Below, piece by piece: positions 16,478 through 23,112 of a stretch of DNA of 23,112 nucleotides. Each line of letters begins with the position of its first letter. Position 1 is the stretch's first letter. The notes beneath the pieces were generated by a model. It made no database searches and was not told the origin of the DNA. It was given only the letters and a program-made list of their open reading frames with translations. The translations under genes were made by a program, and so were the position numbers. Source of the DNA: Peptoniphilus_A sp022767005 (GTDB taxonomy: Bacteria > Bacillota > Clostridia > Tissierellales > Peptoniphilaceae); assembly GCF_050315115.1 (NCBI RefSeq), contig NZ_JBNPOJ010000022.1:1-23112 (forward strand). Direction: 5' to 3'.

Positions 16478-17188
16478 ATGGATACTACAAAAAAAAGATA
16501 CAATGCCATAGATTTTTTGCGTGGCTTTACTATTATAAATATGATAATTTTTCACGGCTTGTTTGATCTTGAAAATTTTTATGGCTTTAATTTTAATCAT
16601 GACTTTTACTACTACCAACAATACATTTGTACTTCCTTTATTTTGATTTCAGGTTACTCTACACATTTTTCACATAATTTTAAGAAAAAGTTTTTGATTT
16701 TAACTGGACTTTCTCTTTTAATCACTGTGGGATCCTATATTTTTTCAAGAGATGATGCAATTTATTTTGGCATCATTCATTTTTTTGCTGCTGCAACATT
16801 AATTCACATGCTTTTAAAAAATTTCATAAAAAAAATAAATCCACAATTTGGACTTATTGTCAACACAATTTTATTTATAACTTTAAAAAATATTTACTAT
16901 GGAAGTATTTTCTTTAATAGATTTCATCTTCCAAAGTCTTTTTACGACCTGAATTTATTTTTTCTTGGTTTTCCCGACAAAAATTTTTCATCAGGAGATT
17001 ATTTTCCAATAATTCCATGGATATTTTTATTCTATATGGGATACTTCTTATTTTATATTATAAAAGTCGCAAAAAAAGAAGCCTCCCACAACTTTATAAA
17101 TGTCATGGGAAGGCATTCTCTATTAATATATTTTCTTCATCAAATAATTTTAATTGGAATTTTTTCAGTTATATTTAGCTTTAGCTAG
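16478..17188 (+). CDS. DUF1624 (HGSNAT-like) membrane acyltransferase
   Basis: The 236-aa polytopic protein has about seven hydrophobic segments. It opens with RYNAIDFLRGFTIINMIIFH, the signature of the heparan-alpha-glucosaminide N-acetyltransferase catalytic family (Pfam PF07786, formerly DUF1624). The predicted catalytic His is in MIIFHGLFDL. Later motifs include SGDYFPIIPWIFLF and MGRHSLLIYFLHQ. Bacterial members are thought to transfer acyl groups to cell-envelope sugars; the substrate here is unknown. I chose the ATG at 16478, which has AGAGGTG upstream. A longer frame from a GTG at 16403 would start inside the terminator. It ends 6 nt from the converging TPM gene. Confidence 0.88.
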   Translation: MDTTKKRYNAIDFLRGFTIINMIIFHGLFDLENFYGFNFNHDFYYYQQYICTSFILISGYSTHFSHNFKKKFLILTGLSLLITVGSYIFSRDDAIYFGIIHFFAAATLIHMLLKNFIKKINPQFGLIVNTILFITLKNIYYGSIFFNRFHLPKSFYDLNLFFLGFPDKNFSSGDYFPIIPWIFLFYMGYFLFYIIKVAKKEASHNFINVMGRHSLLIYFLHQIILIGIFSVIFSFS

Positions 17189-17194
17189 ATGAGG

Positions 17195-18037
17195 CTAAAT
17201 ACTTCCGCTAGCACCACCGCCACCAGATGAACCTCCGCCGCCGAAGCCGCCAAAACCTCCACCTGATCCTCCGAAGCCGCCACTTCCACCGAAGCCACCA
17301 AAGCCTCCGCCAAAATCGTCGTCAAAATTTCCAGGTCCCCAGAATATTATCGGACCTCTTCGCCTTCTTCCACCAGAACCTCTTCCACCAGATCCACGAC
17401 TTGAACCTCCGAAAATTATTGAAATTATAAATATAATAATTACAATTTTAATAATAGATTCAAAGGCACCGCCTTCATCATTATAATCGTCAGAATAATT
17501 GATTTCTTCTTGTGGTTCTCTCGCCACAATGTCAACATCATATTCCCTTTCATATAATTTAACAATCTGAGCATAGCCTTCTAGGATTGCCTTCTCAAAG
17601 GGTCTGTCGCCTTCATTTTCAGAAACAACTTTTCCCATAACCCTAATAATCCTCGAAGCATAGGCATCGGGAATAAAACCCTCAGAGCCATATCCCGTCT
17701 CTATTCTCACATATCTATGTGTATCGTCTAATAATGCCACAAGCAATAGAACTCCATTATCCTCGTCTTTATCTCCAATTTTTATATCATTAAAAATTTT
17801 CGTGCCATACTCTTCAATAGAATAATTTTCTAAATCCTTTACTACAATTACGGCAATTTCTCCACCAGTTTTCTTTTTTAAATCATAAGTTGTCTTATTT
17901 AAATAATCTATTGTATCTTGGCTAAGAGTATTTGTCTCGTCATAGACATTATAGGACATATTGTTTTTGTCAAAGGCTGCATAAACATTGAATATCAAGG
18001 TGAATACAAATAAAATTGTAGCTGCCAATTTTTTCAT
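17195..18037 (-). CDS. TPM-domain membrane protein with Gly-rich tail
   Basis: This 280-aa protein has a signal peptide cleaved near residue 20 (VYA). A TPM domain (PF04536, about residues 25-165) follows, with YDETNTLSQDTIDYLN, GEIAVIVVKDLENYSIEEYG and RYVRIETGYGSEGFIPD. One membrane helix (about 197-216) comes next, and then a long Gly/Phe/Ser tail built from GGFGG-type units. In other bacteria TPM proteins are coupled to LemA proteins, as here, and are tied to envelope or photosystem maintenance; a molecular activity in bacteria is not firmly assigned. I chose the ATG at 18037, which has AGGTGA 5 nt upstream. A longer frame starts with a GTG inside that ribosome site. Confidence 0.9.
   Translation of the reverse strand: MKKLAATILFVFTLIFNVYAAFDKNNMSYNVYDETNTLSQDTIDYLNKTTYDLKKKTGGEIAVIVVKDLENYSIEEYGTKIFNDIKIGDKDEDNGVLLLVALLDDTHRYVRIETGYGSEGFIPDAYASRIIRVMGKVVSENEGDRPFEKAILEGYAQIVKLYEREYDVDIVAREPQEEINYSDDYNDEGGAFESIIKIVIIIFIISIIFGGSSRGSGGRGSGGRRRRGPIIFWGPGNFDDDFGGGFGGFGGSGGFGGSGGGFGGFGGGGSSGGGGASGSI
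17210..17310 (-). repeat. Degenerate repeats encoding GGFGG units
   Basis: The stretch is unusually GC-rich for this window and is made of variants of a CCGAAGCCGCCA-like unit, which encode Gly-Gly-Phe-Gly-Gly on the minus strand. It is part of the TPM gene, not an independent element, and may vary in length between strains. Confidence 0.6.
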
Positions 18038-18046
18038 CTTAATCAC

Positions 18047-18619
18047 CTAAAACTTAACTTCTGGTACTTTATTATCCTTTTCTGAAACCTCAAAATAATC
18101 TCTTGCACTAAATCCTAAAATTTTTGCAATAATATTTGTTGGAAATCTTCTAACTTTTTGGTTGTAAATTTTAACTGTTTCGTTATATCTCATTCTTTCA
18201 GTGGCAATCCTATTTTCAGTGCCTTCAAGTTGTGCTTGTAGATCTAAGAAATTTTGATTTGTCTTTAGCTCTGGATAGTTTTCTACCACTACATTTAACC
18301 TTCCAATAGCTTCTGTCAAATTATCATTTGCTTCAGCAAGTTCCTTAGGTGTGCTTGCCTCAGAAATACCAGCACGAGCCTTTGTTATTTCTGTAAAAGT
18401 TTCCTTTTCGTGGCTTGCATAACCCTTAACAGTTTCTACAACATTTGGAATTAAATCTGCACGCCTTTTTACTTGGTTTTGAACTTGTGCCCATGCACCA
18501 TTTACATCCTCATCTAGTTTAACTAGATTATTCCACTGTCCGCCAAAGAAAATTGCAAATACAACGACAATAGCTATTATTGCAATAATCCCCACAGCAC
18601 CTCTGTTTTTATTCTTCAT
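18047..18619 (-). CDS. lemA: LemA family protein
   Basis: The 190-aa protein has one N-terminal membrane helix (about residues 8-26) and a helical LemA domain (PF04011). The domain begins NNLVKLDEDVNGAWAQVQNQ, followed by KRRADLIPNVVETVKGYASHE, and ends in the family's FPTNIIAKILGFSARDYFE. The active side of LemA proteins is unknown; they commonly sit beside TPM-domain genes. Its ATG lies inside the end of thiI (11-nt overlap) with a GGAGG site. Its stop is 9 nt from the TPM start, so all are cotranslated from one mRNA. Confidence 0.94.
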   Translation of the reverse strand: MKNKNRGAVGIIAIIAIVVVFAIFFGGQWNNLVKLDEDVNGAWAQVQNQVKRRADLIPNVVETVKGYASHEKETFTEITKARAGISEASTPKELAEANDNLTEAIGRLNVVVENYPELKTNQNFLDLQAQLEGTENRIATERMRYNETVKIYNQKVRRFPTNIIAKILGFSARDYFEVSEKDNKVPEVKF

Positions 18620-19790
18620 TGCTTCCTCCTATTTTTTCTATTTTCATTTTATTTAAAGCTTCATCTACGAGCTTGTCGCAGTCAAGTTTTTCCTCAGATT
18701 TTACTATTCCCTCCACAGTTGGCGTCAAAAGTGGATGCTTTGGCAAAAACACCGTACAACAATCTTCAAAGGGAAGGATTGATGTCTCGTAAGTATCTAT
18801 GTCCTTGGCTATGTCTATAATATTTACCTTATCCATGCCAATAAGTGGTCTAAAGACAAGTTTTTCTGTAATATCATTAGTAACCTTTAGACCATCAATA
18901 GTTTGTGATGCAACTTGTCCAAGGTTTTCTCCAGTGATAATGCAATCATATCTCCCTTCTTTTGCAATTTTATCTGCAATTCTCATCATAAATCTACGGG
19001 AGATAATAGTCATCTCATCCTCAGGACAATTTATATTAATTTCCTTCTGAATATCCAAAATATTTACAGAATAAAAAGTTAATTCTCCAGAAAAAGTAGA
19101 AATATCCTCTGCAAGTTTTTTTACCTTTTCCTCTGCCCTTTCAGAAGTGAAAGGATAGGAATGGAAGTGCAAACAGTCCACGAGGACACCTCTTTTCGCC
19201 ATTAAAAATCCAGCAACTGGAGAGTCAATCCCACCAGAAAGGAGGAGAAGTCCCCTGCCATTTGTGCCAGATGGAAGTCCACCATAAGCCTTAAATTTGT
19301 CTATATAAATATAAGTATCCTTTTTTAAATCGCAGTAAACATAAAAATCCGGCTGGTGAACATCTACTTTTATATCAAAATTTTTAAGGACAATGCCGCC
19401 TATTTTGGCACTTATTTCCATGGAATTAAGCGGGAAGGATTTGTCGCCTCTATTTGTCTTTACCTTAAAAGTTTTGTAATTTGGGTTTTTTTTCAAAGCT
19501 TCATCCACAATTGTTATTACGCCTTCTTCAATTTTATCCCAATTAGTTTCCACAACATAACAAGGCGCAATATAGACAATGCCAAAGACGTGTTTAAGAC
19601 GATTTATCATCTTGTCCTCATTATCAGCCACAAGTTCCACATAGACCTTTCCCATATTTTGATAAATTTTGCCATGGTCAATATTTCTAAGATTTCTCTT
19701 AATAGTTGAAATAAGTTTATTTACAAATTTATATCTATTTTTTCCCTTTAATACAAGCTCACCAAGGGAGAGCGCCATAACTTTTTTCAT
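18609..19790 (-). CDS. thiI: ThiI, tRNA 4-thiouridine synthetase
   Basis: ThiI adenylates uridine 8 of tRNA and inserts sulfur to make 4-thiouridine; it may also help thiazole synthesis. The 393-aa chain carries an N-terminal NFLD/THUMP region (about 1-165) and the PP-loop SGGIDS (185-190). The EDCCTVFLPKHP element includes Cys344/Cys345, one of which is the probable catalytic Cys. The C-terminal rhodanese domain of the E. coli protein is absent, as in many Firmicutes; there the persulfide is delivered directly by a dedicated desulfurase. That fits the cysteine desulfurase gene 4 nt upstream. I chose the ATG at 19790, whose GGGGTGAT site spans the upstream stop. Confidence 0.95.
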   Translation of the reverse strand: MKKVMALSLGELVLKGKNRYKFVNKLISTIKRNLRNIDHGKIYQNMGKVYVELVADNEDKMINRLKHVFGIVYIAPCYVVETNWDKIEEGVITIVDEALKKNPNYKTFKVKTNRGDKSFPLNSMEISAKIGGIVLKNFDIKVDVHQPDFYVYCDLKKDTYIYIDKFKAYGGLPSGTNGRGLLLLSGGIDSPVAGFLMAKRGVLVDCLHFHSYPFTSERAEEKVKKLAEDISTFSGELTFYSVNILDIQKEININCPEDEMTIISRRFMMRIADKIAKEGRYDCIITGENLGQVASQTIDGLKVTNDITEKLVFRPLIGMDKVNIIDIAKDIDTYETSILPFEDCCTVFLPKHPLLTPTVEGIVKSEEKLDCDKLVDEALNKMKIEKIGGSNEE

Positions 19791-19794
19791 TTTA

Positions 19795-20943
19795 TCACCC
19801 CCTAATAATATTTCTAATTTCACCTACATACTTAACAAGTTTTTCCACAAAAATATCTATTTCTCCTTTTGTAGTATCCTTTGAAGTACAAACTCTTATT
19901 GTCCCTTCTGCATACTTATCTGATAGACCAATTGCCTTTAAAGTATTGGACTTGTGTGTACCATTAGAATTACAAGCAGATGCCGTTGAAATGTAAATCT
20001 CATCGCCTTCTAAGTAGTGGAGGAGAACCTCTGCCCTAATATCTAAAATTGAAAGAGAAATTATAAAATCCGTAGCATTTTCTGGCGTATTTATCTTATA
20101 ATCCTCTAAATTCTCCCCTAATTTCTCAAGAAAATAATCCTTTATCTCTTTCGCATGGCTAAGCCTCTTTTCTAAATCTCTTTTAGTGAGTTCACAAGCC
20201 TTGCCAAAACCAAGTATGCCAGGCACATTTTCCGTACCCGATCTAAGACCTCTTTCTTGACCACCGCCAATTACAAGACTTTCTATGTTTAAATCCCTTC
20301 TTTTGTAAAGAGCGCCCATGCCCTTTGGCCCATAGATTTTATGTGAAGAAAAAGAAAAAGTATCGCAGCCCAAGTCCTTTACATCAACGGGAATTTTTCC
20401 AACAGCTTGAACTCCATCAACATGGCACAAAATATTTTTGTTTTTTGACTTTGCAATATCAAAAAGTTTTCTAATATTATTTACAGTACCAAGCTCGTTG
20501 TGAACATAGATGAGAGAAACTAAAATGGTATCCTCACTTACCGCTTCTTTAAACTTTTCTACATCGACTGCACCAGTATTGTCCACATCTAAATAACAAA
20601 CATCGTAGCCAAGTTCTTTGTAGTGCTTAAATTGATCGTCAATAGATGCATGTTCAATGGCAGAAGTTATAATCCTCTTGCCCCTTCTCCTATTTTTTAG
20701 AATAGCACCATGTATAGCAATATTATTGCTTTCCGTTCCTCCCGATGTAAAATAAATTTCATCAGCATTAGCACCAATAAGTGCAGCGACATTTTTTCTA
20801 GCAACCTCAATTTCCCTTTCAACCCTATGACCAAAGCTGTGAAGAGACGAAGGATTTGCAAAATCATGGACAAGTGCCTTCATCATCATATCAATAACTT
20901 CCGCATCGGGCTTTGTAGTTGCACAATTATCTAAATAAATCAT
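19795..20943 (-). CDS. nifS: NifS-like cysteine desulfurase, probable sulfur donor of ThiI
   Basis: This PLP enzyme removes sulfur from L-cysteine and holds it as a persulfide. In the 382-aa chain, SGGTESNN (67-74), the stacking His98 in SAIEHAS, HVDGVQA (Asp176) and the PLP-binding Lys202 in SSHKIYGPKG are all present. The active-site Cys324 is in TASACNSNGTH. The unit with thiI matches B. subtilis nifZ-thiI, so tRNA thiolation is its likely job; iron-sulfur cluster supply is an alternative. I chose the ATG at 20943, which has GAAGGA 6-7 nt upstream. An in-frame ATG six codons earlier has a poorer site. It heads the operon; no fully convincing promoter was found upstream. Confidence 0.93.
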   Translation of the reverse strand: MIYLDNCATTKPDAEVIDMMMKALVHDFANPSSLHSFGHRVEREIEVARKNVAALIGANADEIYFTSGGTESNNIAIHGAILKNRRRGKRIITSAIEHASIDDQFKHYKELGYDVCYLDVDNTGAVDVEKFKEAVSEDTILVSLIYVHNELGTVNNIRKLFDIAKSKNKNILCHVDGVQAVGKIPVDVKDLGCDTFSFSSHKIYGPKGMGALYKRRDLNIESLVIGGGQERGLRSGTENVPGILGFGKACELTKRDLEKRLSHAKEIKDYFLEKLGENLEDYKINTPENATDFIISLSILDIRAEVLLHYLEGDEIYISTASACNSNGTHKSNTLKAIGLSDKYAEGTIRVCTSKDTTKGEIDIFVEKLVKYVGEIRNIIRG

Positions 20944-21088
20944 AAATCTTCCTTCTATCATAATAAAAACTTTCCCATATATTATACTATAATATGATTG
21001 TCGATTCTATTTATAATTGGAATTAGAATTACGGTGAAAAATTATAAAATTGCAAAAAATTTAATGATATACTTATATTGGTGATAGC

Positions 21089-22096
21089 GTGAAAAAATTA
21101 GAAAGAAAAACTAAAAGAACTTCAAAAAATTACATAAAAATAGAAACTTCTGGACTTTCACGAGAAATTGATTCCCTTATCGCAGTGAGTATAATAGAAA
21201 AAAATTCAGAAATAGTAAAAACTTTTTGCATAGAAAATTTCAAAGAAGAGAAAAAATTGTTGGAAGAAGTATTACCCTTGATTTCAGGAAGAGAACTTGT
21301 ATCCTACTCTGGCAAATCCTTTGACATACCCTTTATAAAATCAAAAACAAAATTTTATTTTAATAAAGACATAGATTTAAATTTCATCGACCTACAAGAA
21401 ATCACAAAAAAATATAACTTTATATTTAATCTATCCTCCCATTCAAATAAAGCACTTATAGAAAAGTTTATCGAAAAAGAAGCATTAAAGGACAAAAAAA
21501 ATTACGAAGGCATAAAAATAAAAACACTTTTCAAAAAATATGTAGAAGGCGAAAAAGAATCCTTAGAAAAAATTTTAGAATATAATTTTATTAGCTTAGA
21601 AAATTTAATTTCTTTGGACTTAAAAATCAGTGAAAATTTATGTAAAGAATTATCCCTCAATATTTTAAATTTTATGTTTTTTATAGAAGATTTAAAACTA
21701 AAAAACAATACCATAGAAATTTTGGGACTGACAAATTATAATAAAAATTACTTTAATACAAAGGAACAATACACCCTCGAAATAAATAATAGAGATATAA
21801 TAAAAAATTCCAGAGGATTTTTAAATTTTTGTAAATTAGAAAACAAAGAGGAACTTGCAAAAGATTTTCCAACTCAAAACAAAAAATTTAGCCTAAAGAT
21901 AAATACAGAAGACGCACTTTATGACGCCAAAAATCTTTGCTACTACATTCAAAAAAAAGACCTTCCCTTTGAAATCTTAAATCGAGAAAAAATAAAAAGC
22001 CCCTCACAAATTATCATCCTCTATTACAAAGACCACAAATTTAAAAACGAAAAAGAAGTCATGAAAAAAATAATAGAAAAAGAATTAAAATATTAA
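21089..22096 (+). CDS. YprB-like RNase H-fold protein, probably catalytically inactive
   Basis: The N-terminal half (about residues 14-180) resembles the YprB RNase H-like exonuclease domain (PF13482). The usual DIETTGL strand is KIETSGL (17-23), TYNGxxFDxP is SYSGKSFDIP (72-81), and the closing YNxxDxxNL is YNFISLENL (165-173). Glu19 and Asp79 remain, but the first Asp is Lys17 and the last is Ser169, so two of the four metal-binding acids seem lost. The C-terminal half (about 180-335) is Lys/Asn/Ile-rich and unrecognised. YprB proteins often lie near a helicase gene; none is seen here. The start is GTG with GGTGAT just upstream. It runs divergently from the desulfurase operon. No stop or frameshift interrupts its 335 codons. 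Confidence 0.75.
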   Translation: MKKLERKTKRTSKNYIKIETSGLSREIDSLIAVSIIEKNSEIVKTFCIENFKEEKKLLEEVLPLISGRELVSYSGKSFDIPFIKSKTKFYFNKDIDLNFIDLQEITKKYNFIFNLSSHSNKALIEKFIEKEALKDKKNYEGIKIKTLFKKYVEGEKESLEKILEYNFISLENLISLDLKISENLCKELSLNILNFMFFIEDLKLKNNTIEILGLTNYNKNYFNTKEQYTLEINNRDIIKNSRGFLNFCKLENKEELAKDFPTQNKKFSLKINTEDALYDAKNLCYYIQKKDLPFEILNREKIKSPSQIIILYYKDHKFKNEKEVMKKIIEKELKY

Positions 22097-22101
22097 AAAA
22101 A

Positions 22102-22136
22102 TTTAGACCATCTAAAAATATTGAAGATGGTCTAAA
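22102..22136 (-). terminator. Strong hairpin between convergent genes, terminator-like on the minus strand
   Basis: A perfect 12-bp stem (TTTAGACCATCT, 22102-22113, with AGATGGTCTAAA, 22125-22136) has an 11-nt loop. On the minus strand seven Ts follow (complement of 22095-22101). On the plus strand the T-run is poor, but the hairpin could still define the 3' end of the YprB-like mRNA. Confidence 0.75.
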
Positions 22137-22256
22137 ACTATAAATTCCCTTTAAAATTTTATCAATAAATTCTTTATAATTAAATTGTATATTGCAAACC
22201 CTTATAAAGAACTTACTCGTAAAAATCCCTTCCAAATTTTAAAAATATGTAAAAGA

Positions 22257-22278
22257 AAAGACCGATTGCTCGGTCTTT
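22257..22278 (-). terminator. Terminator of the surface-protein gene
   Basis: A 9-bp perfect stem (AAAGACCGA/TCGGTCTTT) has a 4-nt loop and is followed on the minus strand by TCTTTT. It lies 14 nt past the stop at 22293. The plus-strand side is also T-rich. Confidence 0.8.
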
Positions 22279-22292
22279 CTTCTTTGCACAAT

Positions 22293-23112
22293 TTATCTTC
22301 TAATATAAATTGTAGCTGTTCTAGCTTCTCCATCCCATTCAATGTCTTGGTCTACTCCATCAAGAGTATTTCCATTAGTTAAACCAAATACATTTGCTAC
22401 ATTAGTAACTGGTACTAGAATTCTGTCATTGATGTTAAGAGGTTTAGCATCCATCTTAATAGTCTTTCCATTTGAAAGAACAATTTCGTCGCTGTCAATT
22501 TGAATTACAGCAGTTAAACCGTCCTTAGTAAATGTTGCTGTCCTAGTCTTAGCATCCCAATTAACATCTGCTCCAATAGCTTCTGCTACATATCTTAATG
22601 GAAGCATAGTTCTGTCATTTCTAATGACAGGAGTAACGTCCATCTTGTGATCAGTAGACTTGTAGTTTCTAACTTCTTGGTAATCATATTCATCAATGTG
22701 GAATATATACCAAAGTTTGTCGATAACTGTTGAACCTTGACCAGTCTTTCCAGGTACTACTGTATAAACTGGATAAGTTGGAGTCTTGTGATCTCTACCA
22801 CGAATTATCGGTTCATCAACTTCACCTGGAGTATATCTTTCTTTAACAACTGTAGTTGCTGATGTTGGTGTCTTTCCTTCTTCAGTTTGAGTTGCTCTAA
22901 TAACATCACCTGCTTTAGGTTCTTTGCCATCAGGTACAATTACTGACCAAGTTCCATCATCATTAACCTTAGTTTCACCAATAATATTTCCATTATCATC
23001 AGTTACAACAATATCCGCTCCTGGTTCACCTTTACCAGTGATAACTTTATCGCCTTCAATTACATCATTAATTGCTGGTGTAGCTGAATTATTGTCATCA
23101 ACTTTTGCTTCT
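22293..23112 (-). CDS. Surface protein with Ig-like repeat and copper-amine-oxidase-N stalk domain (partial, N-terminus outside window)
   Basis: The frame is open without a stop from the window edge to the TAA at 22293, giving the last 272 residues of a longer protein. Visible residues about 12-85 form one bacterial Ig-like repeat (GKGEPGADIVVTDDNGNIIG, then DGTWSVIVPDG), of the type repeated in adhesins. A linker rich in Pro/Thr/Tyr follows. From about residue 157 to the end there is a copper-amine-oxidase N-type domain (PF07833) with the paired motifs RTMLPLRYVAEAIGADVNWD and RILVPVTNVANVFG. The chain ends right after this domain with no LPXTG or membrane tail, so covalent sortase anchoring is not expected. 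An internal ATG at 22643 is not the start: upstream coding matches the protein's style and no ribosome site was seen. Confidence 0.9.
   Translation of the reverse strand, partial: EAKVDDNNSATPAINDVIEGDKVITGKGEPGADIVVTDDNGNIIGETKVNDDGTWSVIVPDGKEPKAGDVIRATQTEEGKTPTSATTVVKERYTPGEVDEPIIRGRDHKTPTYPVYTVVPGKTGQGSTVIDKLWYIFHIDEYDYQEVRNYKSTDHKMDVTPVIRNDRTMLPLRYVAEAIGADVNWDAKTRTATFTKDGLTAVIQIDSDEIVLSNGKTIKMDAKPLNINDRILVPVTNVANVFGLTNGNTLDGVDQDIEWDGEARTATIYIRR

Noticed and set aside
17173..17200. ATTTAGC/GCTAAAT inverted repeat at the convergent gene ends as a bidirectional terminator
   Set aside because: The loop is 14 nt, a competing TAGC/GCTA pairing exists, and neither strand has a T-run after the stem.
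17227..17430. Arg/His-rich plus-strand open frame
   Set aside because: It is the antisense shadow of the Gly-rich tail of the TPM gene; no ribosome site and biased only by the repeat.
20944..21088. Promoters for the desulfurase operon (minus) and the YprB-like gene (plus)
   Set aside because: TATAAT-like boxes are present (for example GTATAAT on the minus strand), but no -35 at a suitable distance; not listed as features because AT-rich DNA gives such boxes by chance.
22293..22643. A separate 116-aa copper-amine-oxidase-domain gene
   Set aside because: The same frame stays open through 23112 with clear Ig-like coding sequence, so this is the C-terminal end of a larger gene.

Overview
The window comes from a low-GC, strictly anaerobic Gram-positive bacterium, most likely a Peptoniphilaceae-type coccus (Finegoldia, Anaerococcus or Peptoniphilus); the genus is a guess. 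Support comes from the AT-rich sequence, AGGAGG-type ribosome binding sites, two lipobox lipoproteins, a clostridial-order Rnf operon, and a surface protein that joins an Ig-like repeat to a copper-amine-oxidase-N stalk domain without an LPXTG end. Almost everything is on the minus strand. Only a small cassette near 15.9-17.2 kb and one gene at 21.1-22.1 kb are on the plus strand. I see no rRNA, tRNA, CRISPR array, IS element or prophage.

Layout. (1) 14-5171: rnfCDGEAB, the complete ferredoxin:NAD+ oxidoreductase/ion pump, with an extended -10 promoter overlapped by a Rex-like palindrome and a terminator after rnfB. (2) 5364-10280: a nucleoside (BMP-family) ABC importer in the order lipoprotein, ATPase, permease, permease, with a sigma-A promoter, an internal terminator after the lipoprotein gene and a final terminator. 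(3) 10321-11431: one unrecognised membrane protein. (4) 11468-15786: a spermidine/putrescine importer, potABCD, behind an XRE-cupin regulator; genes overlap by 4 bases and have a near-consensus promoter. (5) 15827-17188, plus strand: a strong promoter, a secreted 124-aa protein of unknown function, a 29-aa one-helix membrane peptide, a terminator, and a DUF1624 membrane acyltransferase. (6) 17195-20943: cysteine desulfurase, thiI, lemA and a TPM-domain protein in one tightly packed operon. (7) 21089-22096, plus strand: a YprB-like RNase H-fold protein that has lost catalytic acids. (8) 22102-23112: two minus-oriented terminators and the C-terminal 272 residues of a large surface protein that runs off the right edge.

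Together the housekeeping parts describe an organism that conserves energy from reduced ferredoxin through Rnf and scavenges nucleosides and polyamines. The sulfur pair (desulfurase + ThiI) makes 4-thiouridine in tRNA. The least explained parts are the secreted-protein/mini-peptide cassette facing the polyamine regulator, the degenerate YprB homologue and the orphan membrane protein.
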